Source: Comamonadaceae bacterium 2FH (GTDB lineage Bacteria; Pseudomonadota; Gammaproteobacteria; Burkholderiales; Burkholderiaceae_C). From it: 64,000 nucleotides of DNA. Every line of letters begins with the position of its first letter. Position 1 is the first letter of the stretch. The stretch is taken from NCBI GenBank assembly GCA_005503335.1, contig SCMQ01000007.1:1-64000 (forward strand). The letters run 5' to 3'. The translations under genes were made by a program, and so were the position numbers. The notes beneath the pieces were generated by a model, which saw only the letters and a list, made by a program, of their open reading frames with translations, was not told the DNA's origin and did not search any database. Shown here piece by piece: positions 1 through 9,626 of the stretch.

Positions 1-184
1 TCATGGCACACCACGATCGATCGGACTGGGCGCCGCTCGCATGGGTCTGGTTGGCCGAAGCGCGTATGCTCGCGACTAGACTGGCGACGTAGATCATTTC
101 GTCTACACCCTCTGAGATCGCCGAACACTACTTCGGACAAGCCACCGCCTGAACCCAGGCGCCATTTGCAGAAGGAGACACTAC

Positions 185-1591
185 TTGAACACCCCGTCCA
201 CCGCGCCCGACAACTGCCCGCCACTGGAGCAGGCCGTGGTGCGCTTCATTCAGGAACTGAAGTACGAACACCTGGACGGCCCCGCCCACGCCGGTGTCAA
301 CCGACTGATGCGTGACCAGCTGGCGTTGCAGATCGGCATCTCGCGCATGCCCTGGTCCGAGCAGCTGCTGGACTACGCGACGCATCAGCAACGCCCGGGC
401 AACAGCCGTGTGATGGCCAGCAGCCGGACCATGAGCGCCGCGGACGCGGCCTTCGTGAACGGCTCCTACGGCCACGGTTTCGAATACGACGATGCCCACG
501 GCCCCAGCGCCAGCCATCCCGGCAGTTGTGTCATCCCGGCGGCCCTGGCCATCGGCGAGGAGCTGGGATCCAGCCTCGAGGAGGTGATCACCGCCCTGGT
601 GGCCGGCTACGAGGTCTATACCCGCATCGGCGTGCTGGCCGCGCCCGAGCTGCTGCGGCGTGGTTTTCATCCGCATGCGGTGCTGTCCAACTTCGGCGCC
701 GCCGCCGTGGCCGCCAAGCTGCGCAAGTTCGACGCCGAAACCACCCAACATGCGCTGGCCATTGCGCTCAGCCACGCCTCAGGCACCACGGAATACACCT
801 CCACCGGTGGTTCCATCAAGCGCATCCATGCGGGCATAGGCACACGCAACGGCATGGTGGCGGCCGACATGGCCCGGGCCGGCATCACCGGACCACGCGC
901 CTTCCTGAGTGGCAACAAGGGTTTCTTCCGCACTTTCCTGCAACGTGGGCCTGGCGAAGGCGCCGAACAGCGGTTCGAGATTCACCGCTCGTTCGAGATC
1001 AGTACCGTGTGGCTCAAGGCCTATTGCGCCTGTTATTGCACCCATGCCTACATCGATGCGCTGCGGCCCTTCGCCGCGCGTTGCAGCGACATCACCGATA
1101 TCCATCTGAAGATCGCGCCGCACTTCAACGTCGTGGTCGGCACGGCCAATGCCAATGCCTACGATCCCAAGAACATCGAGCACGTGCAGTTCAGCCTGCC
1201 CGTCCAGGCGGCTTTCACGCTGCTGGGCATGGGCAACGGCTACCTGGTCCACCGCGACTACCTGGCGGGCCAGCTTGAGATGGCGCCGGTGGTCGATTTG
1301 ATGCGCCGGATACGGATCACCGAAGCGCCCGAGCTGGAGCAAAAGTACCCCGGCAAGTTCGTGGCCGATGTGACACTGAGCTTGCGCGACGGCAGCACCG
1401 AACAGGTGTTTGTGGAAGACCCGATCGGCACCGACGCGAACCCCATGTCGGAGCACGCGCAGGACGCCAAGTTCATGGAGCTGACCGAGGGCATCCTGGG
1501 CACCGAACGGGCACAGACACTGTTGGCGACGCTCAGGCGCCTGGATCCGCGCCTGCCAGCAGCGGACCTGACCGCCCTTTGCACGGCCTGA
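185..1591 (+). CDS. MmgE/PrpD family protein
   Basis: The 468-residue product belongs to the MmgE/PrpD family, which includes 2-methylcitrate dehydratase, cis-aconitate decarboxylase and iminodisuccinate epimerase; substrate cannot be read from sequence. Family features seen are the HGFEYDD segment (about residue 98), AGYEVYTRIG (about 139), an RGFHPHAVL segment (about 159) and a GSIKRIHAG stretch (about 210), matching the all-helical N-terminal domain, followed by the smaller alpha/beta C-terminal domain. Start is a TTG at 185 with AAGGAG at 172-177, 7 bases upstream; no in-frame ATG gives the N-terminal helix. It converges on a second MmgE/PrpD gene at 1732. The 184 bases upstream hold no gene I recognise. 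Family call firm, function open. Confidence 0.85.
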   Translation: MNTPSTAPDNCPPLEQAVVRFIQELKYEHLDGPAHAGVNRLMRDQLALQIGISRMPWSEQLLDYATHQQRPGNSRVMASSRTMSAADAAFVNGSYGHGFEYDDAHGPSASHPGSCVIPAALAIGEELGSSLEEVITALVAGYEVYTRIGVLAAPELLRRGFHPHAVLSNFGAAAVAAKLRKFDAETTQHALAIALSHASGTTEYTSTGGSIKRIHAGIGTRNGMVAADMARAGITGPRAFLSGNKGFFRTFLQRGPGEGAEQRFEIHRSFEISTVWLKAYCACYCTHAYIDALRPFAARCSDITDIHLKIAPHFNVVVGTANANAYDPKNIEHVQFSLPVQAAFTLLGMGNGYLVHRDYLAGQLEMAPVVDLMRRIRITEAPELEQKYPGKFVADVTLSLRDGSTEQVFVEDPIGTDANPMSEHAQDAKFMELTEGILGTERAQTLLATLRRLDPRLPAADLTALCTA

Positions 1592-1731
1592 CGCGGCTAC
1601 GCCAGGTCTGACCGGGGGTCCGGCGCCCCCCAATCACGTTGGAACGCTCCGACAGCGTTGCGCAGAAGCCGGTTGCAGCGAACTTCAGCCGTTGGAGCGC
1701 CCGTCGGCTCGCGGCCTCGTCCAGTGACAGG

Positions 1732-3156
1732 TCACTGCCGAACCAGCAGGCGCATGATCTCGCCGAAGTCCTCCACCTGTTCGAGGTGGAGCACTGCGTC
1801 GATCACCCTGTCGATCGTCGGCGCAGGCAGGATGCCATCGACGAACTGGCGGAACTTGCCCACCAGTTCTTCGGTCGTCATGTAGGTCGCAGGATCGGCC
1901 GAGGGGGTCCCTTTCGGGAACATCTTCTCGGCGGCGAAGGTTTGTCCACGCGCCCGGATTTCCACGCGTGAGGGACGGCTGGAGATGTCCGCCGAGATCG
2001 ACTGGAAATACGTCGGGTGGGTTTCCAGCGTGACCTTGTTCATCAGGGCCAGCACCGAGGGATCAAAGACGACCGCCGGGTCCTGCCACTTGCGACCAGG
2101 CGGAACGCGGTGGGCCGCAACCGCCAGCCCATGGGCGAAGCAGAACTGCGCATCGTGCACTTGGGTGATCTCGCGGCTGGTGAAACAGGGCAGCACATAG
2201 GCCCAGCCCTCGCCATACGAGGTGATGCTCTCGATTTCGTGCACCTGGATGTCGTGTTGCGTCACCAGGTCGATCAGCAGGTCCAGCGGCGCGTGCATCA
2301 CCCGGCAATGCGGATACGGCTTGAACATCTGGAACGCAGGGAAGCGCCAGTCGTCCCCCAGTCCAGCGGTCACCAGGTCGGGTGACCAGCGCGAGCTGCA
2401 GACGAAGCGCGGATAGCCATGCTCGTCATCGTCCAGCATCAGCAGGTCGCCGCGGTGACCCAGTTCGCCCATGTCCGCCGCGGTCAGCGCGGTGTTGGTC
2501 AGGCCCCCCGCGAGCTGGTATTTGATGGTCGAGGTCGGTGCGTGCATGAACCACGCGCGCTGCGAGTTCACCGGGGCCGATGCCGCGGCGATGCCGAGCG
2601 CGTTGGCGACCTGCTCCGATCCAAGCCGCTTCAGCCTGGCCACCGACGCGGTGGCGCCGAACACCGTGCTGCTGTAGCCCACCACCAACGCCGCCGCGGC
2701 CTTGCCATCCTTGGTGTCCCGGTAGCCGCTCATGGCCGCGCCCAGGCGATAGGACATCTCGTGCGAAACCGCAATCGCCGCGATCAGGTCCCGGCCCGGC
2801 CGGCGCTGAACCTCTGCCGTCGCGAAGGCACCGGGCAGGACGTACGGACTCACATGGCCGGGCAGCAGCACCGAGTCCGCATCGAGCGCATTGACCAGTT
2901 CCGCGTTGGCAAAGGCGGCGCCGTGGGCGCTGGACTTTTCGCCCGCACCGATGATCGTTGCCTGGCCACCGGTGCCCCCGATGCGGCGGCCGACCTCGAT
3001 GCCGATACGTGAGCGCGGGTGGTCGATGCCCGCCAGGGCACAACCGATGGAATCAAGCACATCGCGCTTGCATTCCTCAACCACCCGGCTGGGCAGCCGG
3101 GTCAGGTCCGTACCGACGGTGAAGTCGGCCAATGTCTGAATGATGGTCATGGTCAT
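1732..3156 (-). CDS. MmgE/PrpD family protein (second copy)
   Basis: The product is a 474-residue MmgE/PrpD-family protein, clearly divergent from the one at 185-1591. Its N-terminus (MTMTIIQTLADFTVG...) is typical of the family, as are the LDSIGCALAG segment and the AFANAELVNALDAD stretch containing the usual small-residue/acid motif. The open frame extends to 3246, but the first 30 residues there look non-coding and the ATG at 3154-3156 gives the conserved N-terminus; an alternative ATG sits 6 bases later. It lies 125 bases downstream of the ETF-ubiquinone oxidoreductase gene in the same direction, so it may be the last gene of the catabolic operon. No clear ribosome site is visible. Substrate unknown; family members act on small di- and tricarboxylic acids. 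Confidence 0.83.
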   Translation of the reverse strand: MTMTIIQTLADFTVGTDLTRLPSRVVEECKRDVLDSIGCALAGIDHPRSRIGIEVGRRIGGTGGQATIIGAGEKSSAHGAAFANAELVNALDADSVLLPGHVSPYVLPGAFATAEVQRRPGRDLIAAIAVSHEMSYRLGAAMSGYRDTKDGKAAAALVVGYSSTVFGATASVARLKRLGSEQVANALGIAAASAPVNSQRAWFMHAPTSTIKYQLAGGLTNTALTAADMGELGHRGDLLMLDDDEHGYPRFVCSSRWSPDLVTAGLGDDWRFPAFQMFKPYPHCRVMHAPLDLLIDLVTQHDIQVHEIESITSYGEGWAYVLPCFTSREITQVHDAQFCFAHGLAVAAHRVPPGRKWQDPAVVFDPSVLALMNKVTLETHPTYFQSISADISSRPSRVEIRARGQTFAAEKMFPKGTPSADPATYMTTEELVGKFRQFVDGILPAPTIDRVIDAVLHLEQVEDFGEIMRLLVRQ

Positions 3157-3281
3157 TTCGTCGCTTTCAAGACCCGAACGATGTCGCCAACGCTCCGCTG
3201 CGTCAATGCACTGCCATTCCACGTTCCGTACCCTGGCACGCGCCATCGAGCAAGCATTGGCAGCTTCCCAGGCTCACCCAT

Positions 3282-4972
3282 TCACATCCCCACGTAATTC
3301 GGCCCGCCGCCGCCTTCTGGCGTGACCCAGACGATGTTCTGCGTCGGGTCCTTGATGTCGCAGGTCTTGCAGTGCACGCAGTTCTGCGCGTTGATCACCA
3401 ACTGGTCGGCGCCGTCCTGGTTGACGAACTCGTACACGCCGGCCGGGCAGTAGCGGCTCTCGGTGCCGCCGCACTTGGCCAGGTTGATGGCCACCGGCAC
3501 GCTGGCGTCTTTCAGCGTCAGGTGCGCCGGCTGCTGCTCCTCGTGGTTGGTGTTGCTGATGAACACGCTGTAGAGGCGGTCGAAGCTGATCCTGCCGTCC
3601 GGCTTGGGGTACTCGATCCTGGGCATCTCGGCCGCCGGGCGCAGCTTGACGTGGTCGGGCGTGGTGTTGTGCAGCGTCCAGGGCGGGCTGCTCAGGCCCA
3701 CCTTGGGCAGCAGCCACTGCTCCACGCCGGTCATCAGCTGGCCTACGGTCTTGCCCTTCTTGAACCAGTTCTTGAAGTTGCGCGTCTGCTGCAGTTCCTC
3801 GTTGAGCCAGCTGGCCGCGAAGGCGGCCGGGTAGGCGCTCAGTTCGTCCTGCGCACGGCCGGCGGCCAGGGCCTCGGCCAGCGCGTCGGCGCGTCGGCGC
3901 ACAGCATGCCGCTCTTGATGGCCGCGTGGCTGCCCTTGATGCGCGCGGCGTTCAGGTAGCCGGCGTCGCAGCCAATCAGCGCGCCGCCGGGGAACACCGT
4001 CTTGGGCAGGGCCTGGGGCGTGCCGTTGTTGATGGCCCGCGCGCCGTAGCCCAGGCGCTTGCCGCCCTCGATGTGGGCCTTGATGGCCGGGTGGGTCTTC
4101 CAGCGCTGCATTTCCTCGAACGGCGACATCCAGGGGTTCTGGTAGTCCAGACCGATCACGAAGCCCAGCGTGACCTGGTTGTCCTCCAGGTGGTAGAGGA
4201 AGCCGCCGCCGAAGCTGTCGTCCTGCATGGGCCAACCGGCGGTGTGCACCACGCGCCCGGGCTGGGCCTGGGTCGAAGGGATTTCCCACAGCTCCTTGAT
4301 GCCGATGGCAAAGCTCTGGGTGTCCTTGCCTTTGGCCAGGTCGTACCGGGCCAGCAGCTGCTTGCCCAGGTGGCCGCGCGCGCCCTCGGCGAAAACGGTG
4401 TATTTGCCCAGCAGCGCCATGCCGAGCTGGAAGCTGTCCATGGGCTGGCCGTCCTTGCCCACACCCAGGTTGCCGGTGGCCACGCCCTTGACGCGGCCTT
4501 GCTCGTCGTACAGCACCTCGGCGGCGGCGAAACCGGGGAAGATCTCCACGCCCAGGCGCTCGGCCTGCTGGGCCATCCACTTGACCACGTTGGACAGCGA
4601 GATGACGTAGCAGCCGTGGTTGTGGAAGTTGCGCGGCACCAGCCAGTCGGGGGAGCGAGTGCTGCCACTCTCGGACAGGAGCAGCACGTCGTCGCCGGTG
4701 ACGGGCTGGGCCAGCGGGGCGCCGAGTTCCTTCCAGTCGGGGAAGAGTTCGGTGATGGCGCGCGGGTCCATCACGGCGCCGCTGAGGATGTGGGCACCGG
4801 GTTCGGAGCCCTTCTCCAGCACCACGACCGAGATGTCCTGGCCCCTCTGGGCGGCCACCTGCTTGAGGCGGATCGCGGTGGCCAGGCCGGCCGGCCCGCC
4901 GCCCACGATCACCACGTCGTATTCCATCGATTCGCGGGGGCCGAACTGCGCCAGCATCTCTTCGGATGTCAT
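3282..4972 (-). pseudogene. etfD: ETF-ubiquinone oxidoreductase, frameshifted
   Basis: ETF:ubiquinone oxidoreductase passes electrons from reduced electron transfer flavoprotein to the quinone pool through FAD and a 4Fe-4S cluster. The first frame (4972 down to about 3900) gives a good N-terminal two thirds: GGGPAGLA dinucleotide-binding motif near residue 24, EKGSEPGAHILSG, and FAEGARGHLGKQL. The frame then breaks after GMLCADA and runs to a stop at 3839. The other frame resumes exactly at ALAEALAAGRAQDELSAYP and continues to 3282 with the 4Fe-4S ligand region CVHCKTCDIKDPTQNI. The break coincides with an 8-bp tandem duplication at 3883-3898; removing one copy restores one frame. As written, the product lacks its Fe-S domain and should be inactive. 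Start ATG at 4970-4972, 10 bases after the lyase gene stop. Confidence 0.88.
3883..3898. repeat. 8-bp tandem duplication breaking etfD
   Basis: GCGTCGGC occurs twice in direct succession (3883-3890 and 3891-3898), followed by GC. One copy would encode ADALAEA in the frame of both halves of the ETF-ubiquinone oxidoreductase; two copies add 8 bases and shift the frame. This is the classic product of slipped-strand replication and could revert. Confidence 0.85.
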
Positions 4973-4982
4973 TTCGTCATGC

Positions 4983-5837
4983 TCATGTGGGGGTGACGGG
5001 TGCGGCGCGCAGCATGGCTTCGGCCGACCGGATCACGGGCAGGTCGACCATGCGGCCGTCCAGGCTGAAGGCCTGGCCACCGTGCTGGTCGGCCAGGGCC
5101 AGCACGCGCCGCGCCCAGTCGAGCTCGGCCGCAGAGGGTGAGAAGGCCTGGTTCACGCCGGCGACCTGGGCCGGGTGGATGCAGAGCTTGCCGCCGAAGC
5201 CAAACGCACGCGCGCGGGTGGTGTCGGCCAGCAGGCGTTCGGCGTTGCCGGTGTCGGTGGTCACGCCATCGATGGGCGCGGGCAGGCGGGCGCGCCGCGA
5301 CGCGGCCACCAGGGCATTGCGGGCAAAGGCCAGCTCGGGCTCCTCGGGCGTGCAGCGCATGCCCAGGTCGAGCTGGAAGTCCAGATGGCCGAACGCCAGG
5401 CGCAGCACCTGGGGCTCGCGCGCCAGCGCGTCGGTCTGGTCCAGCCCGGCCAGCGACTCGATCAGGGGCACGACCCGACCCGCGGGCTGCAGACGCCCGG
5501 CCACGCTTCGCAGCGCCAGCGGGTCTTCGGACTTGGGCAGCATCACGGCGCCCAGTCCTTGCCCGAACCATGGGGACAGCAGCGCCAGGTCGGCCTCGTG
5601 CCAGGGCGTTCCGACGGCGTTGATGCGCACCAGCAGCCGCGCACGTTGCGCCGAATCCAGTTGCGGCAGACGCTCGGCCAGCGCCGCGCGGGCCATGTCC
5701 TTGCTGTCGGGGGCGACCGCGTCCTCCAGGTCCACGATGACCGCGTCGGCGCCGGCATCGAAGGCCTTGCCCAGCCGCTCCAGCCGCGTGGCCGGCACGA
5801 AAAGCAGGCTGCGTGCGTGTTGCAATGTGCAGCTCAT
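4983..5837 (-). CDS. HpcH/HpaI (CitE-like) CoA-ester lyase
   Basis: The 284-residue protein is a CitE-like member of the HpcH/HpaI aldolase family; these cleave beta-hydroxyacyl-CoA esters such as citramalyl-, malyl- or citryl-CoA with a divalent metal. Visible features are RSLLFVPA (residue 9), DLEDAV (about 36), LVRIN (about 69), MLPKSE (about 97), the metal-ligand glutamate in PLIESLAG (about 125), FGHLDFQLDLG with the second metal-binding aspartate (about 149), and FGFGGKLCIHPAQ near the C-terminus. Its ATG overlaps the stop of the CoA-transferase gene (ATGA at 5834-5837), indicating translational coupling. With the neighbouring CoA-transferase and hydratase it forms a trio matching itaconate/mesaconate breakdown, in which (S)-citramalyl-CoA is split to acetyl-CoA and pyruvate. 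That substrate is an inference from context. Confidence 0.85.
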   Translation of the reverse strand: MSCTLQHARSLLFVPATRLERLGKAFDAGADAVIVDLEDAVAPDSKDMARAALAERLPQLDSAQRARLLVRINAVGTPWHEADLALLSPWFGQGLGAVMLPKSEDPLALRSVAGRLQPAGRVVPLIESLAGLDQTDALAREPQVLRLAFGHLDFQLDLGMRCTPEEPELAFARNALVAASRRARLPAPIDGVTTDTGNAERLLADTTRARAFGFGGKLCIHPAQVAGVNQAFSPSAAELDWARRVLALADQHGGQAFSLDGRMVDLPVIRSAEAMLRAAPVTPT

Positions 5838-7018
5838 ACCACCCCCGCCTGGCGCATCGCCGAAATGTCGGCCGCGCTGCAGCCGAGCTCGCGCAGGATA
5901 GCCTCGCTGTGTTCACCCAGCGCGGGCACCGGATCCATGCGGCATTCGTAGTCGTTGCTGGTGGCTGGCGGCAGCAGCGCCTGCAGTGGGCCAGCCGGAG
6001 AGCCTATGGTCCGGAAGCGCTGGCGTGCATGCAACTGAGGATGCGCCCACCGGTCGGCCACCTGGTTGACGGCGGCGTTGGCGATCTGCGCCTCGTCCAG
6101 CCGGGCCACCACTTCGGCGGCGCTCAGGCTGCCAAAGACCTCGAGGATGATGCGGCGCAACTCAGCGCGGTTTTCGGCACGCCGCACATTGGCATCGAAT
6201 CGTGGGTCGGCGGCCAATGTGGGCTGGCGCAGCACTTTCTCGCAGAACAGCCTCCACTCGCGTTCGTTCTGCAGGCCCAGCATGACGACGCGGCCATCGC
6301 CGGCCTCGAAGGGGCCGTAGGGGTAGATGGTGGCGTGCGCGGCGCCGTTGCGGCCGGGCGCTGACTGACCTTCGTAGGCGTAGTACATGGGGAAGCCCAT
6401 CCACTCGGCCAGAGCCTCCAGCATGGACACTTCCACATGCGAGCCGCGACCGGTCTGGTGGCGCTGCAGCAGCGCGCTGAGCACGCCGGTGTAGGCGTAC
6501 ATGCCGGCCGCGATGTCGGCGGTGGAGTTGCCGGCCTTGCAGGGCTCCTCCGGCGTGCCGGTGATGTAAAGAAATGCCGCTTCACTCTGGATCAGCAGGT
6601 CGTAGGCCTTCTTGTCGCGGTAGGGGCCGTCGGCGCCGTAGCCGGAGATGTCGCACACCACCAGCCGGGGGTGCTGCTGGCTCAGCGCCTCGTAGCTCAG
6701 GCCCATGCGGGCGGCGGCGCCGGGCGCCAGATTCTGCACCAGCACGTCGGCCTGGGCGATCAGCTCGCCCAGCACCTGCAGCGCCTGCGGCTGCTTGAGG
6801 TCCAGCGTCAGGCTTTCCTTGGAGCGGTTGGTCCAGACGAAATGCGAGGCCAGGCCGTGGGTGCGGTGGTCGTAGGCGCGGGCAAAGTCGCCGCTGCCGG
6901 GGCGCTCGACCTTGATGACGCGGGCGCCCAGGTCGGCCAGTTGCCGGGTGCAAAAAGGCGCGGCAATCGCGTGTTCCAGGGTGACGACGGTGATGCCGCT
7001 CAAGGGGCGTGCTTGCAT
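5834..7018 (-). CDS. CaiB/BaiF family CoA-transferase
   Basis: The protein (394 residues) is a class III (CaiB/BaiF, formyl-CoA transferase type) CoA-transferase, which moves CoA between carboxylic acids through an aspartyl-CoA anhydride. It starts MQARPLSGITVVTLEHAIAAP, the usual N-terminus; the frame extends 36 codons further upstream without family similarity, so the ATG at 7016-7018 is preferred. The catalytic aspartate is the one in KKAYDLLIQSEA (about residue 133), followed by the GxxxxEPCKAGNSTADIAAG region. The C-terminus overlaps the lyase start by 4 bases. In this operon it probably activates a dicarboxylic acid, with succinyl-CoA or a similar donor. The donor and acceptor cannot be read from sequence. 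Confidence 0.88.
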   Translation of the reverse strand: MQARPLSGITVVTLEHAIAAPFCTRQLADLGARVIKVERPGSGDFARAYDHRTHGLASHFVWTNRSKESLTLDLKQPQALQVLGELIAQADVLVQNLAPGAAARMGLSYEALSQQHPRLVVCDISGYGADGPYRDKKAYDLLIQSEAAFLYITGTPEEPCKAGNSTADIAAGMYAYTGVLSALLQRHQTGRGSHVEVSMLEALAEWMGFPMYYAYEGQSAPGRNGAAHATIYPYGPFEAGDGRVVMLGLQNEREWRLFCEKVLRQPTLAADPRFDANVRRAENRAELRRIILEVFGSLSAAEVVARLDEAQIANAAVNQVADRWAHPQLHARQRFRTIGSPAGPLQALLPPATSNDYECRMDPVPALGEHSEAILRELGCSAADISAMRQAGVV

Positions 7019-7043
7019 AGGAAGAACTTTCTGCCAGACGGCG

Positions 7044-7883
7044 TCAGACCCATTCGGCGCTGGCCGACATGGCCAGCTGGCCCTGCGGGCCACGGGCCCA
7101 CAGCCGCGCATCCTGGCCGTCGACACGGCCGGCCACGGTGAAGGGCTCGGTATCGAACAGCGGGCTCACCGCCTTGAATTCAAAGCGGGCGACCTGCCGG
7201 CCGGGGTGGGCGCTGCGCAGCGTTTCCATGAGCAGGGTGGCGATCAAGGGACCGTGAACCACCAGCCCCGGATAGCCCTCTTCCGACATGGCGTAGGGCC
7301 GGTCGTAGTGGATGCGGTGACCGTTGAAGGTCAGCGCCGAGTAACGCATCAGCAGCACCGGGTCGGGCGTGATGACGCGGGAAAACTGCTCATCGGTGGG
7401 GGCGGCGGGTGGCACGGGCGCGGCGGCGCCGGGCGCCGGCGCATCGCGGTAGACGATGTCCTGCTCTTCGCTGATGGCCAGGCCCTGCGCATCGGACAGC
7501 TCGTGCAACACGGTGACGAACACCAGCTGACCGCTGCGGCCCGCCTTGGAGGACACCGAGGCAATGCGGGAGACCCGCCGCGCCTGGGCGCCGATCGACA
7601 GGGGGCGCAGGAAATGCAGCCGCCCGCCGGCCCACATGTGGCGCGGCAGCGTGACCGGGGGCAGGAAGCCGCCGCGCTGCGGATGGCCATCGGCACCGAT
7701 GTTGGACTGCCGCTCGCCCGGCAGGAAATACAGCCAGTGCCACAGCGGCGGCAGGGCATCGAGCGCCGCATCCTGGGGGGCTTGGTCCAGGGTTGCCTGC
7801 ATCAGACGCACAGGCGCGGGCGAAATCAGGTCGTCGAGTGTCTGGGTCCGACCCACCCAGGCGTCGTAGGATGTCTCGTTCAT
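7044..7883 (-). CDS. HTD2/MaoC-type acyl-CoA hydratase
   Basis: The 279-residue protein resembles the HTD2-like double hot-dog hydratases that include mesaconyl-C4-CoA and itaconyl-CoA hydratases. The N-terminal half is a FAS1-like dehydratase domain (LPPLWHWLYFLP at about 44; MWAGGRLHFLRPL at about 84). The C-terminal half carries the MaoC-type hydratase signature: RYSALTFNGHRIHYDRPYA, with the catalytic aspartate/histidine pair, then EGYPGLVVHGPLIATLL. The ATG at 7881-7883 has GAGGTGG just upstream. It begins 7 bases after the etfA stop and is followed by the CoA-transferase after 25 bases. The expected step is hydration of an unsaturated C5-dicarboxylyl-CoA to citramalyl-CoA before cleavage by the lyase; that assignment rests on the gene trio. 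Confidence 0.78.
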   Translation of the reverse strand: MNETSYDAWVGRTQTLDDLISPAPVRLMQATLDQAPQDAALDALPPLWHWLYFLPGERQSNIGADGHPQRGGFLPPVTLPRHMWAGGRLHFLRPLSIGAQARRVSRIASVSSKAGRSGQLVFVTVLHELSDAQGLAISEEQDIVYRDAPAPGAAAPVPPAAPTDEQFSRVITPDPVLLMRYSALTFNGHRIHYDRPYAMSEEGYPGLVVHGPLIATLLMETLRSAHPGRQVARFEFKAVSPLFDTEPFTVAGRVDGQDARLWARGPQGQLAMSASAEWV

Positions 7884-7890
7884 GGCCACC

Positions 7891-8835
7891 TCAGACCGCC
7901 CGGGCCAGCTCGGGCACGGCCGTGAAAAGATCAGCCTCCAGGCCGTAGTCGGCCACACTGAAGATAGGCGCCTCGGGGTCCTTGTTGATCGCCACGATCA
8001 CCTTGGAATCCTTCATGCCCGCCAGGTGCTGGATGGCACCGCTGATGCCCGCTGCGATGTACAGCTGCGGCGCCACGATCTTGCCGGTCTGGCCGACCTG
8101 CAGGTCGTTGGGCGCGTAGCCCGCGTCCACCGCGGCGCGGCTGGCGCCTATGGCCGCGCCCAGCTTGTCGGCCAGCGGGGTGATGACCTCGTTGAACTTC
8201 TCGGCCGATCCCAAGGCGCGGCCGCCCGAGACGATGATCTTGGCGGCGGTGAGCTCGGGGCGCTCGCTCTTGACGATCTCGGCGCCGACGAAGCGGCTCT
8301 TGCCGCTGGCGGCCGCTGCGGCCACGGTCTCGACGACGGCGCTGCCCCCGGTCGCCGCCGCGGCGTCGAAGCCGGTGGTGCGCACGGTGATGAGCTTGGT
8401 GGCGTCGCTGCTCTGCACGGTGGCAATGGCGTTGCCGGCGTAGATGGGGCGCTCGAAGCTGTCGGCGCTGACCACCTTGGTGATCTCGCTGATCTGGGCC
8501 ACATCCAGCTTGGCGGCCACGCGCGGCGCCACGCTCTTGCCGCCGGCGGTGGCCGGGAACAGGACATGGCTGTAGGCGGGCGCGATGATCAGCACCTGGG
8601 CCGCCAGGTTCTCGGCCAGGCCATGGGCCAGGCTGTCGCCCTCGGCGTGGATGACTTTGGACACGCCGGTGATCAGGCTGGCGGCTTCCGCAGCCTCTCT
8701 GCTGCCATGCCCCATCACCAGCACATGCACCTGGCCGTCCAGGAACATGCTGATTTCTGCCGCAGCTTTGACGGTATGGAGCGTGGCGCCTTTGATCGAG
8801 ACGTTGTCGTGTTCGGCAATGACAAGTACGGTCAT
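7891..8835 (-). CDS. etfA: Electron transfer flavoprotein alpha subunit
   Basis: The 314-residue EtfA is the FAD-binding subunit of the heterodimeric electron carrier that takes electrons from acyl-CoA dehydrogenases. The N-terminal domain starts [11 protein letters not shown]. The C-terminal FAD domain shows [13 protein letters not shown] (about 200), [24 protein letters not shown] (about 245, with the flavin-contacting GQTGK and SGAIQH) and [10 protein letters not shown] (about 285). Length is normal. It follows etfB by 14 bases and precedes the hydratase by 7, inside an operon that also encoded an acyl-CoA dehydrogenase and the ETF-quinone oxidoreductase. Confidence 0.95.
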   Translation of the reverse strand: MTVLVIAEHDNVSIKGATLHTVKAAAEISMFLDGQVHVLVMGHGSREAAEAASLITGVSKVIHAEGDSLAHGLAENLAAQVLIIAPAYSHVLFPATAGGKSVAPRVAAKLDVAQISEITKVVSADSFERPIYAGNAIATVQSSDATKLITVRTTGFDAAAATGGSAVVETVAAAAASGKSRFVGAEIVKSERPELTAAKIIVSGGRALGSAEKFNEVITPLADKLGAAIGASRAAVDAGYAPNDLQVGQTGKIVAPQLYIAAGISGAIQHLAGMKDSKVIVAINKDPEAPIFSVADYGLEADLFTAVPELARAV

Positions 8836-8849
8836 GATGTCGTTTCCCC

Positions 8850-9599
8850 TCAGATCACCTTGGCTTCGTTCTTCAATTTGTCGACCAATGTCGCGACGTC
8901 CGGCACCTTGATGCCGGCCTTGCGGCCCGCTGGCTCGGCGACCTTGATCGTCTTCAGGCGCGGCTTGACGTCCACACCCAGGTCTTCGGGCTTGACGGTG
9001 TCGAGCGGCTTCTTCTTGGCCTTCATGATGTTGGGCAGGGTCACGTAGCGCGGCTCGTTCAGGCGCAGGTCGGTGGTGACCACGGCGGGCAGGGACAGGC
9101 TCAGGGTCTCCAGGCCGCCGTCGATCTCGCGAGTAACGCTGAGCTTGTCACCGGCCACCTCGACCTTGCTGGCGAAGGTGGCCTGGGGCAGCTCGGCCAG
9201 GGCCGCCAGCATCTGGCCGGTCTGGTTGGCGTCGTCGTCGATGGCCTGCTTGCCCAGGATCACCAGGCCGGGCTGCTCCTTGTCGACCAAGGCCTTGAGC
9301 AGCTTGGCCACGGCCAGGGGCTGCAGTTCTTCATTCGTCTCGACCAGGATGGCGCGGTCCGCGCCTATGGCCATGGCGGTGCGCAGGGTTTCCTGGCACT
9401 GGGCCACGCCGCAGGAGACGGCTATCACCTCGGTGGCCGCGCCGTTCTCTTTCAGGCGCACCGCCTCTTCGACGGCGATCTCGTCGAACGGGTTCATCGA
9501 CATCTTGACGTTGCTCAGGTCGACGCCGGAGCCATCGGGCTTGACGCGGGCCTTGACGTTGTAGTCCAGCACACGTTTGACGGGAACGAGTATCTTCAT
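8850..9599 (-). CDS. etfB: Electron transfer flavoprotein beta subunit
   Basis: The 249-residue EtfB binds AMP and contacts the dehydrogenase partner. It begins [16 protein letters not shown], then has the conserved [16 protein letters not shown] segment (about 37), [15 protein letters not shown] (about 117, nucleotide-binding loop) and [20 protein letters not shown] (about 178), the recognition-loop region of ETF-beta. Full length, no defects seen. It lies 27 bases downstream of the stop of a truncated acyl-CoA dehydrogenase, the presumed original first gene of the operon. The operon promoter was probably lost with the deletion, so present expression of etfBA is uncertain. Confidence 0.95.
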   Translation of the reverse strand: MKILVPVKRVLDYNVKARVKPDGSGVDLSNVKMSMNPFDEIAVEEAVRLKENGAATEVIAVSCGVAQCQETLRTAMAIGADRAILVETNEELQPLAVAKLLKALVDKEQPGLVILGKQAIDDDANQTGQMLAALAELPQATFASKVEVAGDKLSVTREIDGGLETLSLSLPAVVTTDLRLNEPRYVTLPNIMKAKKKPLDTVKPEDLGVDVKPRLKTIKVAEPAGRKAGIKVPDVATLVDKLKNEAKVI

Positions 9600-9626
9600 A
9601 GGGATATCGGCTTTCTCGGATCGGGT

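Noticed and set aside
1-184. A frame from position 3 with a TAG at 90-92 followed by more open codons to a TGA at 150-152
   Set aside because: Both parts are short and match no family I know; calling it a broken gene would be guesswork.
1614-1630. GGGGG/CCCCC hairpin between the convergent MmgE/PrpD genes
   Set aside because: Five-base stem without a T-run on either side; not convincing as a terminator.
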